Shown: positions 42,021 through 51,070, counted from the first letter of the stretch. The stretch is DNA of 64,000 bases from Polyangiaceae bacterium (GCA_041389725.1 JAWKRG010000007.1:1-64000); one strand, 5' to 3'. Numbers and translations: made by a program. Notes: a model not told the origin generated them from the sequence alone.

Positions 42021-42213
42021 CCGCCACGACGCGAAGGGCCGCCAAGGCACGCCAAGGTTGGGTTTGTTGGGTGCGTGCTCGCGCACGCAGACCCTCCGCT
42101 GGCGCACCTCCGCGAAGCTCGCCAAGCCTCAGTGGTTGGAGCGTCAGTATCGCACACACAACCCAATCCCTTGGCGCCTCGTGGCGCTCTTAGCGTCTTG
42201 GCGGTTGTGCAAC
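42021..42213. repeat. Long imperfect inverted repeat of CCGCCAAG-type
   Basis: The left arm at 42021-42062 contains CCGCCACGACGCGAAGGGC and CGCCAAGGTTGGG. Its inverted partner at 42162-42205 contains CCCAATCCCTTGGCGCC then TTAGCGTCTTGGCGG. The complement of the right arm reads CCGCCAAGACGCTAAGAGCG, so the arms match over about 40 bp with few differences and enclose about 100 bp. It fills the convergent gap between the membrane-protein gene and the metallopeptidase gene. Similar CGCCAAGACGC elements are widespread in bacteria. Confidence 0.7.
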
Positions 42214-42252
42214 GCTTCCGGTTGGAACTCGCTTCCAGTCAGCAGCGAACCG

Positions 42253-43671
42253 TCAAAGTGCTTTTGCAGCGGGTGTCCCGGGCGCTTTCCGCGCGGGCGC
42301 CGCGGGCGCTTTCGTCAGCCACGCTTCGAAGTCGGCGTCTTTCGCGCGGCGGATCATCTCCGCCAGGGAGACGCGCGCGGCGAAGTGGCGCAGCGCGGCG
42401 CCGTACACGGCGTAGCTTCCACTGCCCTTGGCGCTCTTGGCCGAGCCGAGCGCCTCGGCGTTACTGCGAAACTTCCGCTGCTTGGCGAAGCTCTGGCCAG
42501 AGCCGAGCACGGCGAAGCCTTCATAGAACCACTGCGGCCCCATGGCCGCTTCGTCGCCGCCCAGGATGTTCACGTGCAGCCGATGCACCAGCTCGTGCGC
42601 GATGAGCTCGGACCAGGCGTTGCCCGTGCTGGCGTAGGCGGCGCGAACGCGCGTGTACTCTTCCGGGGTCACCGCCAGCAGCACGCCGCCCTCGACTCCG
42701 GCCACCAGGCCGTCGGTGGGCATGGCCGTCGACACGGGCAGCTTCGCTAGCTCACGCATGCGCTCCCAAAGCGCCGCTTGAGAGTCGAAGATCTCCGCGC
42801 GCTGGTAGAGCCCGTCCATCGCGTCGCCCCAGCCGTTGTCCTGAGCGAAGCGCTCGACGCCGGCGAGGGCGCGACCGATGCCGATCACGAAGTCGGCACG
42901 CCGACTCTCGAGGGCCTTGGGCACGCGCAGTCCCTGGCTTTGCTCACCCTTGCCGAAATCGAGCACTTCCACTCGCAACACGTCTGCGCCGCCGTCCTTC
43001 TCCCAGAAGCGAACGGTGCCGTGAGTCCACAGGAATGCGTCGCAGTCACTCGACTCGAACCCAATCGGGCGCTTCTGCCAGCTGCTTTCGCCCATGGTGC
43101 GCTGGCAACGGAACGGCAAGCCCGCGAGTGCGGACCATCCCGATGTGGTCGATAGCCCCGTCGGTTTGCCATCGGGATTCACCACCGTCCACTCGTAGAG
43201 CCGGTAGATGTCCGCGTTCTTCTCGTTGGCCAGGCGTCGCTTTTCATCGCCTTCGTAGACGTAGAGTTCGTCGACGACGTTGTTCGCCTGGTTCTCAGGG
43301 GTATCGGTCAGCACTTGCAGCCAGCGCCGGCGCTCACTGGCGCGCTCGACGTTCACCTCGATCTCCAGGTGGTTGCCGCACTGCTTCGTCACTTCTTCGC
43401 GCAGCATCACCGGCGCGGACGTGAAGCTTCCGCTGTAGCGATACAGCACCCAGTCGCCCTGGCGGTACTTCGTGGGCGGCTGCCCAGGTCCGGGATCACA
43501 CGCTGGCGGAGCCGCCGGCTCAGGAGACTCCGACGACGCGGCCGCGGGCTTCGTCGGGGCCGCGGGACTCGCCGCATTGGGTCCAGCACAGCCGAGCATG
43601 GCCGCAGAGCCGAGCATCGCAGCACAACCGACCCCTACCGCGCGGCCGTGCTGCACCTCCCAACACGCCAT
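42253..43671 (-). CDS. Secreted HExxH metallopeptidase-like lipoprotein
   Basis: About 472 residues from ATG 43671, behind AGGTGGG. The signal ends AAMLGCAG. After a Pro/Ala linker and a beta domain, the catalytic region reads WSELIAHELVHRLHVN (HExxH, the zinc and catalytic Glu) and then WFYEGFAVLGSGQ, where the Glu is the third zinc ligand of gluzincins. Several Cys residues (QCGN, RCQRT, SDCDAF) may pair. It probably acts outside the cell on peptides or cell wall; the substrate is unknown. Confidence 0.87.
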   Translation of the reverse strand: MACWEVQHGRAVGVGCAAMLGSAAMLGCAGPNAASPAAPTKPAAASSESPEPAAPPACDPGPGQPPTKYRQGDWVLYRYSGSFTSAPVMLREEVTKQCGNHLEIEVNVERASERRRWLQVLTDTPENQANNVVDELYVYEGDEKRRLANEKNADIYRLYEWTVVNPDGKPTGLSTTSGWSALAGLPFRCQRTMGESSWQKRPIGFESSDCDAFLWTHGTVRFWEKDGGADVLRVEVLDFGKGEQSQGLRVPKALESRRADFVIGIGRALAGVERFAQDNGWGDAMDGLYQRAEIFDSQAALWERMRELAKLPVSTAMPTDGLVAGVEGGVLLAVTPEEYTRVRAAYASTGNAWSELIAHELVHRLHVNILGGDEAAMGPQWFYEGFAVLGSGQSFAKQRKFRSNAEALGSAKSAKGSGSYAVYGAALRHFAARVSLAEMIRRAKDADFEAWLTKAPAAPARKAPGTPAAKAL

Positions 43672-43800
43672 CACCCACCTTTTGCTTCCCATCGCCATCC
43701 GCTTGCTCCGCGGCCTTCGTACCAGACCCGTCGCCACAGCGGAACGGGGGCGCGGCATCGCTTGCGTTCGCACCTGCGTGATGCTGAGCTACAGCTTCCC

Positions 43801-44814
43801 ATGCGCTCTCTTGGCTTCGTCGTGTGCCTCGCCCTCGTCGGCGCGTGCGCGAGCGCCGATCCGAATGCGTCGGCAGATCCGTCCGACACGGACGCGGGCA
43901 GCGACGCCGGGAGCGCCGGAGATGGCGGCATTGCCGACGGTTCGGGGTGGCCGTCCCAAGACTCCGCCGTCGACGCGCCGACGGCGCCGACGTGCAGCGC
44001 GAACGGCAAAGCCGGCACTTGTCTCGATGTCGTCGACTGCCCGGCCCCCGACTGGGCACCCGTGCCGGGATTCTGCGATGGTCCCGCGAACATCCAGTGC
44101 TGCGTGCCCGTCTCCACCAGCAGTGGCACCTGCGATCCCGACGCGCACCCGCTACCGAACGTGGGCGTGACCGAAGCGCCGGGCACCGGCGGTTGCCCGA
44201 GCGGCATGGTGCCCGTCGACACTTTCTGCATCGATCGCTACGAAGCGCACCTGGTCACCTACCCCGACGCGCAACCCGTTTCGCCGTACTTCAATCCCGG
44301 CGGCGCCGCGGTGATGGCGCGCAGTGCCGCCGGCGCCGTGCCGCAAGGCTACATCAATCAAGTGCAAGCGGCGTCCGCCTGCGCCAACGCGGGCAAGCGC
44401 TTGTGCACCGACGCCGAGTGGCTGCGCGCCTGCGGCGGGCCGAGCGCCACCACGTATCCCTACGGCAGCACGCTGCAGAGCGGCGTCTGCAACGACCACC
44501 GCGCCGAGCACCCCGCCGTCGAGTACTTCATGACCGACGACAGCTGGATCTGGAACGAACTCGATCATCCCTGCCTGAACCAACTCGAGAGCAGCTTGGC
44601 GCTCACCGGCGCCTACGCGGGATGCACGACGAGCGAAGGCGCCTTCGACATGATGGGCAACCTCCACGAATGGACGGCGGACCCCGCGGGCACCTTTCGC
44701 GGCGGCTTCTACGTCGACACGGTGATCAACGGCTCGGGCTGCAAGTACGTGACGACCGCCCACGACGTGAAGCACTTCGACTACTCGACGGGCTTCCGCT
44801 GCTGCGCCGATTGA
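43801..44814 (+). CDS. FGE-sulfatase (SUMF1)-domain lipoprotein
   Basis: The 337-residue protein starts MRSLGFVVCLALVGACAS. A Cys-rich segment (CSANGKAGTCLDVVDC, FCDGPANIQCC) is followed by an FGE-type domain: MVPVDTFCIDRYEAH, ACANAGKRLCTDAEWLRACGG, FDMMGNLHEWTAD and a C-terminal STGFRCCAD. The paired catalytic Cys context of true formylglycine-generating enzymes is not clear, so a binding or structural role is as likely. A dispersed repeat begins at its stop codon. Confidence 0.87.
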   Translation: MRSLGFVVCLALVGACASADPNASADPSDTDAGSDAGSAGDGGIADGSGWPSQDSAVDAPTAPTCSANGKAGTCLDVVDCPAPDWAPVPGFCDGPANIQCCVPVSTSSGTCDPDAHPLPNVGVTEAPGTGGCPSGMVPVDTFCIDRYEAHLVTYPDAQPVSPYFNPGGAAVMARSAAGAVPQGYINQVQAASACANAGKRLCTDAEWLRACGGPSATTYPYGSTLQSGVCNDHRAEHPAVEYFMTDDSWIWNELDHPCLNQLESSLALTGAYAGCTTSEGAFDMMGNLHEWTADPAGTFRGGFYVDTVINGSGCKYVTTAHDVKHFDYSTGFRCCAD

Positions 44815-44963
44815 TCCCTTCCTCTCGTCTTCCGACCTTCCGATCTTCCTGTGTCCTCTTCTTCTGCTTCAAGAGCCAGCAAGATTCACAGGAAGGGCGC
44901 AAGCCCGGAAGGGGCTGGGGCAGATCCCCTTCTCTCGTCTTCCGATCTTCCGATCTTCCTGTG
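44811..44963. repeat. GGAAG/CTTCC-phased dispersed repeat, copy 2
   Basis: It has the same plan as 505-647: GTCTTCCG-CTTCCG-CTTCCTGTG arms at 44827-44853 and 44937-44963 (110 bp apart) and the inverted CACAGGAAG arm at 44886-44913. GATCCCTTCCTCTC precedes the first arm here and the second arm at locus 1. The first bases overlap the end of the FGE-like gene. Confidence 0.85.
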
Positions 44964-45100
44964 CTCTCTCTGCTGCCCCGGGCGCCGCGTGTCCCGAGGT
45001 CGAGGGCGAAGGGCCGATGGCGTCTGAGCCGGCAATCCCCCAAACAAACAAAGAGCCCCGGGCGGAGGAATTCCGGGGAGGGTCCGCTGAGGGACGACGT

Positions 45101-45823
45101 ATGCTGCGTTACATGCGGGTAGTGCGCTGGGCTTTGCTCTTCATCGCGCCGTTGGGTTTGCTCGGTTGCCCCAACGTCAACACCTACGGGACGGCACGCA
45201 CGACGCCCAAGGGCAAGGTGAGCCACAGCGTGTCGGCAGAAGGCTGGGGCTTCAACGCCGAACTCGAGACCACGGACAGCAACACCGGGACCACGACGAA
45301 GACCGACGTCAACTTCTTCTTGCCCTTGCCGCCCTCCTATCATTTGCGCTGGGGCGTGGACGACAGCGTGGACCTCGGTTTTCACGTCAACAACGCGTCC
45401 TCCCTCGCCTTCGACGGCAAGTTCAACCTGATGAAGGGCCGCGTGGATCTCGCAATCGATCCGGGCGTGCAGTGGTACAACATCTCGGTCAATGAGTACT
45501 CGACCAACCTGTTCTACTTCCACGGTCCGCTGCTGATCGACTTCAACGTCTCCCAGGAGCTCTCCTTCGTGCTCACGCCAGGCGTCGTCTACGCCTACCG
45601 CACGGACAGCATCCTTGCCGACACGGACGTCCTGAAAGCTGCAACCATCGACGGTGTCTTCGGCCGCTTGGGGCTGGGGCTCAACATCCGCGCCAGCAAG
45701 GGCTTCGCCGTGCATCCCGAGGTCACGGTCCTGCGCAGCTTCGGCGAAGAGAAGGCGCTGACCTACATGGCCGGCATCGGCTTCAACTTCGTCAACCTGC
45801 CCGACTTCAGCGACATTCAGTAG
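45101..45823 (+). CDS. Lipoprotein with outer-membrane-like beta domain
   Basis: About 240 residues from ATG 45101, which follows GAGGG seven bases upstream; Met 45113 is possible. The lipobox is LGLLGC. The rest is beta-rich: FFLPLPPSYHLRWGVDDSVD, GVQWYNISVNEYS, LSFVLTPGVVYAYR, LGLGLNIRASKGFAVHPE, TYMAGIGFNFVN. It resembles a porin-like or lipid-associated barrel but is lipidated. A TTGGGTCTCG repeat follows its stop. Confidence 0.78.
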   Translation: MLRYMRVVRWALLFIAPLGLLGCPNVNTYGTARTTPKGKVSHSVSAEGWGFNAELETTDSNTGTTTKTDVNFFLPLPPSYHLRWGVDDSVDLGFHVNNASSLAFDGKFNLMKGRVDLAIDPGVQWYNISVNEYSTNLFYFHGPLLIDFNVSQELSFVLTPGVVYAYRTDSILADTDVLKAATIDGVFGRLGLGLNIRASKGFAVHPEVTVLRSFGEEKALTYMAGIGFNFVNLPDFSDIQ

Positions 45824-45880
45824 CTTGGGTTGGGTCTCGGACCGGTGCGCCAAGGGCCGTCGCCTCCCACGGTCGGCGAC
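45824..45880 (+). repeat. TTGGGTCTCG 3'-linked repeat, copy c
   Basis: Immediately after the lipoprotein stop codon the sequence reads CTTGGGTTGGGTCTCGGACC, followed by a CGCC(A) block and CGTCGCCTCCC. It is diverged from the other copies after the first 20 bp but keeps CGCCTCCC at the same distance. Confidence 0.6.
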
Positions 45881-45969
45881 GCGGGTGCCCGCTCCGGCGA
45901 AGACGCCCTCGGCCCACCTGCCAGCAGGTCCGGGCTTGTGCCGGTGTGGCGGTGGGATACTCTCGTGGC

Positions 45970-46200
45970 ATGGCGAAGAGGCTCAGGCAATTGACGAGAC
46001 GCGCCGTGCTCAAGACGAGCCTGGCGGTATCGGGGGCGGCCGCAGCGGCGACAACGGCGCTGTCGTGGTTGGTTGCGGCTTGCTCCAGCTCCGGGGCCGG
46101 TGGCTTCGGCTACGGCTATGGCAACAACGGCTACGGCAACTATGGCTACGGGACCTCGCTGCGGCAGCGGGTCGGCTTGCGTTCTCGACGTAGCGTCTGA
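45970..46200 (+). CDS. Small Tat-exported Gly/Tyr-rich lipoprotein
   Basis: The 76-residue protein starts MAKRLRQLTRRAVLKTSLAV, a twin-arginine signal (TRRAVLK), followed by a hydrophobic core and the lipobox VAACSS. The mature part is short and rich in Gly and Tyr (GGFGYGYGNNGYGNYGYG), then basic (LRQRVGLRSRRSV). Such a Tat signal on a tiny protein is unusual: Tat exports folded or cofactor-bound proteins. It may be a real small surface protein or a cofactor carrier. No homologue is recognised. Confidence 0.65.
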   Translation: MAKRLRQLTRRAVLKTSLAVSGAAAAATTALSWLVAACSSSGAGGFGYGYGNNGYGNYGYGTSLRQRVGLRSRRSV

Positions 46201-46261
46201 CGAAACGCGCGCGGGCTCGCGGAGCAACTGGGGCCGCGTCCGATAGGAGTTGCGGACACGG

Positions 46262-47350
46262 CTACGCACGCAACAGTGCACGCATGCGCGCACCGATCGC
46301 CTCACTGGAGAGCTGGGACGCCACGCGGCGCTGACCGCTCTCCGCGATTTGCCCGCGCCGAGACGGTGAGTCGAAACACTCCCGAAGTGCAGACACCGCC
46401 GCGTCGAGGGACGGCTCGGCCCACTCCGCACCCCGGTCGAACCAGGCAATTCGCGTCCAAGTCTGACGGACGGGCACCATGCGGCACTCGACTAGGAACG
46501 CGCTTTCGCGATCCATGAAGTCGAGGTTTCCGGAGTAGGCCGTCGCCACCACTGGGACCCCGCATGCCATCGCCTCGGCTAGAGTCAGCCCAAAGCCTTC
46601 AGCGCGATGCAGCGACACGTAGGCATCCGCGCGTCGTAGCAGTCGCACCAGAGCTCCGTCCGACAGGTCATCGAAGTTCAGGTAGATCGTCGGTCCCCGT
46701 TTGCCCGCGAGGCGCCTCACGTAGCGCACGATCCGCTCGGGATCCGGAACGAAGCGCAGTCCGGCTTTGATCAAGAGAGCGACGTCGCGACGCCCCCTGA
46801 ACGCCTCCAGGAATGCGCGCAGCAGGCCGTCTGGATTCTTTCGATCCGACCACTCCATGATGGACACGAACAGGAAGACGTCGGGTGGGATCTCTGGCAG
46901 CCCGCGGGGTCCAGGCGGACGGGTGTCGACGGGGTGCGGAACGACGTGCACCGGACGCTTCGTGCCGCGCTGGAATGCTTTCTGGCAAAAGCGCGAGGGC
47001 ACCCAGATCTCGTCCATACGCTCGAGCTCCGCGCTCCACCCGGCTGGGACGTCGCGAGTCTCCCAGGCGGCGACGCCGATGTTCTTCTTTGCGGCGTCAC
47101 GCAGAGCAGTGAACTGGGGCGGGGGCGTGTGGACGACCACGGTGTCGTAGGCGCCCTTGCGAAACGTCAACCTTCGCACTTCCCGGTGCGCCGTGGAGGG
47201 CAGGCATTCGCGGGGCGATCCGTCGTCGTTCAAGGTGACACTGGAGCCGCGCACGGGAACGCCGCTGCGAGCCAGGGCCAGCAAATGCCGCCTTGCCGCT
47301 TCCCCGTAGCCGGACTGCTCGGCCAAGAACCCGACGTAGCGGACCGTCAT
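46262..47350 (-). CDS. GT4-family glycosyltransferase
   Basis: The 362-residue protein starts MTVRYVGFLAEQSGYGEAAR. Glycosyltransferase family 4 features are present: VHVVPHPVDTRPPGPRG, FVSIMEWSDRKNPDGLLRAF (sugar-donor domain start) and the EX7E-like block HRAEGFGLTLAEAMACGVPVVATAYSGN. The enzyme transfers a sugar from a nucleotide donor to a glycan or lipid. The start overlaps the stop of the upstream GT9-like gene (ATGA), so they probably work on the same surface glycan. Confidence 0.9.
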   Translation of the reverse strand: MTVRYVGFLAEQSGYGEAARRHLLALARSGVPVRGSSVTLNDDGSPRECLPSTAHREVRRLTFRKGAYDTVVVHTPPPQFTALRDAAKKNIGVAAWETRDVPAGWSAELERMDEIWVPSRFCQKAFQRGTKRPVHVVPHPVDTRPPGPRGLPEIPPDVFLFVSIMEWSDRKNPDGLLRAFLEAFRGRRDVALLIKAGLRFVPDPERIVRYVRRLAGKRGPTIYLNFDDLSDGALVRLLRRADAYVSLHRAEGFGLTLAEAMACGVPVVATAYSGNLDFMDRESAFLVECRMVPVRQTWTRIAWFDRGAEWAEPSLDAAVSALRECFDSPSRRGQIAESGQRRVASQLSSEAIGARMRALLRA

Positions 47351-48339
47351 CGCCCACCGCCCCAGAGCCCCACGCGCGCCGCCCAGTCCCAAGGCCAGCG
47401 GCGTGCGGCCAACTCTTCCGCGGCGTTCGTCACCGACGATGGTGGAAGGCACCGAAGACAACGATGTCCCCGTGAGCGACGAGTCCCGTGTTGAACGGGG
47501 CTGTGACACGAGCACGAAAGCGCGGTACCGACCTCGGGCGGAGGTCCGTGTCGCACGGGACACGAGCGCCCATGAAGGCTGACGACCGGCGCGCCCGCGG
47601 CAACCGCGACGTCGCACCAACTGCCGGCGTCGGCGATCACCACGCTGGCAAAGCGCAATGCCGCTGCCTGCTCGTATGAACCACGAGCCGGCACACGCGG
47701 AAGCCCGCCGACGTTCCGGCCAACACAAAACGCTCTTCCCCCGATGCGATCTGCAACCGCCGTCCCGACCTCGAGTAGGCGAGCTGCGCCGTAGCCGCGA
47801 TTGCGGGGCGCAAGCACGATGACGGGCTTGCCGCGCGCAACGCGCGACCAGTCGACTCGCACCCGTCGCAGCGTGGCGCTTCGAAAGCTCAACTGTGGGC
47901 AGGCGTCCTTCAGCTCGAATCCCGCGGCCAGCGCCGCGTCGGTCCAATGCGCCGAGGCGTGTTGGACGCGATGGGGATAGGGCGTCGCACAAATCTCGAG
48001 CCTGGAAGGGGCGCCGTCGATCCAGCGAGAAGCGCGGCGCACCCCAGGTCGAAAGTCCACCGTCAGCTCTGGTGGCGAAGCGCCGAGCCCGTGTCCGCGG
48101 GAGCGTAGGTGCCCCCCCAGCAGCGCTGCGACGGACGGTCGGCCCAGCAGCGAAAATCGGCTGCTGGCAAAGCGCCGGAGGACCGCATCGACGGCGGGCA
48201 GCGCCTGGACCGCCCGCCCGAGCCGCGAAACGCCGAAGTCCAGCTGCACTACGCGGGGGTGAATCCCCGCGAGTTTGGCGGCGAGGGCCGCCCCGTCGAT
48301 CTTGGGCTCCAAGTCCGAGAGCACGATCACGCCTGGCAT
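47347..48339 (-). CDS. GT9-like (heptosyltransferase-type) glycosyltransferase
   Basis: The 330-residue protein starts MPGVIVLSDLEPKIDGAAL. Two Rossmann-like halves are visible. The second has VIVLAPRNRGYGAARLLEVG, ASVVIADAGSWCDVAVAAGAPVVSLHG and the typical GT9 phrase near GPPPEVGTALSCSC, with Cys where many have other residues. It is shorter and more diverged than LPS heptosyltransferases, so the donor is uncertain. It is coupled by ATGA to the GT4 gene. Confidence 0.75.
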   Translation of the reverse strand: MPGVIVLSDLEPKIDGAALAAKLAGIHPRVVQLDFGVSRLGRAVQALPAVDAVLRRFASSRFSLLGRPSVAALLGGHLRSRGHGLGASPPELTVDFRPGVRRASRWIDGAPSRLEICATPYPHRVQHASAHWTDAALAAGFELKDACPQLSFRSATLRRVRVDWSRVARGKPVIVLAPRNRGYGAARLLEVGTAVADRIGGRAFCVGRNVGGLPRVPARGSYEQAAALRFASVVIADAGSWCDVAVAAGAPVVSLHGRSCPVRHGPPPEVGTALSCSCHSPVQHGTRRSRGHRCLRCLPPSSVTNAAEELAARRWPWDWAARVGLWGGGR

Positions 48340-48536
48340 GAGCGAGGCTCAGCTATACTGCTCGAAGCCAGGGCTGCCAAAGGTCGCGTTTCGCCCCACC
48401 CGACACCCCGCGAAGGGGGGTGAGCCGGCGAGGTGTAACCGGGGGAAACTGCAAGCCAATTTGGGCAATTGAGCAAATTCTGCACAACTCGTTCTACGGC
48501 GTCGCACCCGTCCCGAGTCCGAGCTAAGATGACTGG

Positions 48537-49874
48537 GTGCTTACTTTGCGACGCGCTGCTGGTGTAGCGGCGGTGGGCCTGTGGGGATGTGGCGCACCCA
48601 ACCTGGAAGGGGCTCAGCCAAACGTAGCGGGCGATCCGACGCCCCTTTCGAAGTGCAAGGTGGCGGCAAGCGCCTCGAGCCCGCTCGTCACCGAGTGGCC
48701 GGCGTCCGAAAAGGCTCACTTGGAGAGCCTGATCGGTCGAGGCGCGGTGGCCGTGGAGTATTCGGGGTGTGAACTGTCGCTCGTGGATGCCTGTCAGCTG
48801 CCGGGCAGCTACGGCTTTCGTCGCACCACCCCGGCCACGGACACCGTGGACATCGAGAATGCCGACGAACTTTGGGCCAAGCTGCCCCTGGGTGCGGCCG
48901 CCTTGGAAGGCGAGCTGGGGCGCACGGGTCGTTTGGCGGTGCGCACGACGGTGACGGGGCAGCTTGCGCTGGGCACCTTCGACGCGGCGAGCGTGGGCGC
49001 GCAATCAGGCTGCGAGCGGGCAACGCACGTGATCAGTGCCGTGTCCGTCGGCGCGTTCCGTCTCGTGTCAGGTGGTTCCGTGCAGGCCAGTGGCGGCGCC
49101 AGCGTCGTCGGCGTGGGCGCGGGTGCCAGCACGAAGAACGAAGAGCAAGTGATGCGCACTGCGGGCGACCCCCAACGCTGTGCGGAATCCAGCGACGAGG
49201 CGCCCCACCGCGACTGCGCGTCGCCGATTCAGCTGTTCCTGCAGCCTCTGGCGAGCGGCCCTTCCGAAGTGAAACCCCGGGCGGCGGCCAACGCGCCATT
49301 GCCACCGAGTGCGGGCGTGGTCGTGGACTTTCCCGCGCCCGAAGACGCCGAGGAGGCGTGGACGCTTCACGACGCAGACGGCATCGCCCTCTGCGGCTTG
49401 CCCTGCAACCGCGTGGTTCCGAACGGAAGTGGCTACTACCTGGAGGGCCACGTGGCGGGCAGCAACGACATCACCCGCTTGGATCTGCCCGCACGCCCTG
49501 GCTTCGCGGCAGGCACCAACGTGCGCGCGCAGTACCGACCCGAGCGCGGCGAGCCCTTTCTCTCGAAGCTGACCTTTTATGGCTTGGGGATCCCTGCGGC
49601 CGTGGGTGGCGTGGCAACCCTGGTCTTGGGCATCGTTTCCGCGACCTCCGATGACGAGAAGGACAACGACCGCGCCGGTATTTGGTTCGCAGCCACGGGC
49701 ATGTACTGGGGCATCTCCGCGGCGAGCTTCTGGTGGTTCACGTGGAGTCACGACTCCGAGCTCACCTTGGCCAACTCCGCTACGGCGGCCAAGGCGGGAC
49801 GGAACGATGCGGCTGCGGCTACTCCGGGCCTGACCCTGCGCTTCGGGCCCGGCGCCATCGGCGGAAGCTTCTGA
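48537..49874 (+). CDS. Lipoprotein with C-terminal membrane helices
   Basis: The 445-residue protein starts from GTG (MLTLRRAAGVAAVGLWGCG; lipobox LWGC). The middle part holds phrases with Cys (CELSLVDACQLPG, GCERATHVISAVSVG, CGLPCNRVVPNGSG) and a Val/Gly/Ser-rich stretch. Toward the C-terminus it has two membrane-like segments (LTFYGLGIPAAVGGVATLVLG, WFAATGMYWGISAASFWWF). The pattern matches a group of unnamed myxobacterial lipoproteins. Function unknown. Confidence 0.75.
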   Translation: MLTLRRAAGVAAVGLWGCGAPNLEGAQPNVAGDPTPLSKCKVAASASSPLVTEWPASEKAHLESLIGRGAVAVEYSGCELSLVDACQLPGSYGFRRTTPATDTVDIENADELWAKLPLGAAALEGELGRTGRLAVRTTVTGQLALGTFDAASVGAQSGCERATHVISAVSVGAFRLVSGGSVQASGGASVVGVGAGASTKNEEQVMRTAGDPQRCAESSDEAPHRDCASPIQLFLQPLASGPSEVKPRAAANAPLPPSAGVVVDFPAPEDAEEAWTLHDADGIALCGLPCNRVVPNGSGYYLEGHVAGSNDITRLDLPARPGFAAGTNVRAQYRPERGEPFLSKLTFYGLGIPAAVGGVATLVLGIVSATSDDEKDNDRAGIWFAATGMYWGISAASFWWFTWSHDSELTLANSATAAKAGRNDAAAATPGLTLRFGPGAIGGSF

Positions 49875-49927
49875 CCCGCGTGGTCTGGTGCTACGGCACC
49901 AGCTTCTGACCACGCACGTACTGATGC

Positions 49928-51070
49928 TTGCACCCCGCCCCAAGCTCGGGTTGCAATCAGCGGCCATTGCATCCGGAAGAGCTCAGCGCAGGGGTCGTGG
50001 TCGGGGGGCGCTATCGCCTCGAGGCCGAACTGGCACGCGGCGGCGAGAGTCGCGTGTTCCGTGCGGCAGAGCTGCGCACCGGGCGGCAGGTTGCGCTCAA
50101 GGCCCTGGCTCGCGACCCGGCCGACAAGACCTGGGTGTCGCGCTTTCGGCGTGAAGCGAACCTCGCGCGCCAACTGCAGCACCCGAACACGGTGCGTCTG
50201 CTCGACTTCGACGTGGATGCCGAGTCCCTGCCCTTCATCGTGTACGAGCTGCTTCAAGGGCAAACCCTGCGCAGTCTGATTCAGCGTCAGGGCGCCCTGG
50301 GTGAAGCGAGAGCGGTGCGCATCGCGACGCAAATCCTGAAAGCATTGATGGAGTCGCATGCCGTGGGCGTCGTGCATCGCGACATCAAGCCCGACAACGT
50401 CTTCGTCTGCGACTTTCCCGGTGAGAGCGACTACGTGAAGGTGCTGGACTTCGGCATCGCAAAAAGCATGGAGTCCGAAGCCACGGTGCTCACCTCGGAC
50501 GGCATGCTGGTGGGAACGCCGCGCTACATGTCGCCGGATCAAATCCGCGGTTACCCGCCGGTGCCCAACATGGATCTGTACGCCGTGGGGCTGCTCCTGG
50601 CAGAAATGCTCACGGGGTCACCGGTGGTGACCGAGGAACATGCCGAGGCCTGTCGACGACAGCTGTCGCCGGAACCGTTGCTGTTGTCTACCGCCGTTCG
50701 CGCCAGTGCGTTGGGACCGATCATCGAACGCGCGATCCAAAAAGAGCCCGCTCAGCGCTTCCAGCTCGCTGGGCAGTTCCTGACGTCCTTGTCCGCCTGC
50801 GCGGCGAGCGGCTCGATTCCGCCTCCTGCCATCGAGGCCACGTTGGATCAGGTGCCTGTGGAGCAGTTGCTCGGCCAGGCGCCGCTGCCAGCCCCCGCCC
50901 CTGCGGCGCAGCCGAGCGTGCCTCCGGCGCACCATCCCTCGGCCGCACCGCCCGGCCCCGCTCCGAGCGGCGGTTCGCGCACGCATCCCCTGCTCTGGCT
51001 GAGCCTCGGCGTGGCCCTGGTCGGGCTGCTGCTCGGCGCAGCCGCGCTGGTCGTCGCGGTGCTGCGCTGA
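49928..51070 (+). CDS. Serine/threonine protein kinase with C-terminal TM
   Basis: About 380 residues; the start is TTG 49928 or TTG 49970. Kinase features are the Gly loop (ARGGESRVFRA, one Gly missing from GxGxxG), Lys 58 in VALKAL, the catalytic HRDIKPDN at 150-157, DFG at 174-176 and the activation-loop end GTPRYMSPDQ, with Asp in place of the usual Glu of SPEQ. A Pro/Ala linker and one C-terminal membrane helix (LLWLSLGVALVGLLLGAAAL) with almost nothing beyond it make this a short tail-anchored form with no extracytoplasmic sensor. Confidence 0.92.
   Translation: MHPAPSSGCNQRPLHPEELSAGVVVGGRYRLEAELARGGESRVFRAAELRTGRQVALKALARDPADKTWVSRFRREANLARQLQHPNTVRLLDFDVDAESLPFIVYELLQGQTLRSLIQRQGALGEARAVRIATQILKALMESHAVGVVHRDIKPDNVFVCDFPGESDYVKVLDFGIAKSMESEATVLTSDGMLVGTPRYMSPDQIRGYPPVPNMDLYAVGLLLAEMLTGSPVVTEEHAEACRRQLSPEPLLLSTAVRASALGPIIERAIQKEPAQRFQLAGQFLTSLSACAASGSIPPPAIEATLDQVPVEQLLGQAPLPAPAPAAQPSVPPAHHPSAAPPGPAPSGGSRTHPLLWLSLGVALVGLLLGAAALVVAVLR

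Noticed and set aside
43801..44814. True formylglycine-generating enzyme for sulfatases
   Set aside because: The domain is present, but the catalytic Cys pair is not clear and no sulfatase gene is nearby.
45824..45969. Riboswitch or ncRNA upstream of the small Tat lipoprotein
   Set aside because: The sequence is explained by the repeat after the upstream gene; no conserved aptamer was recognised.
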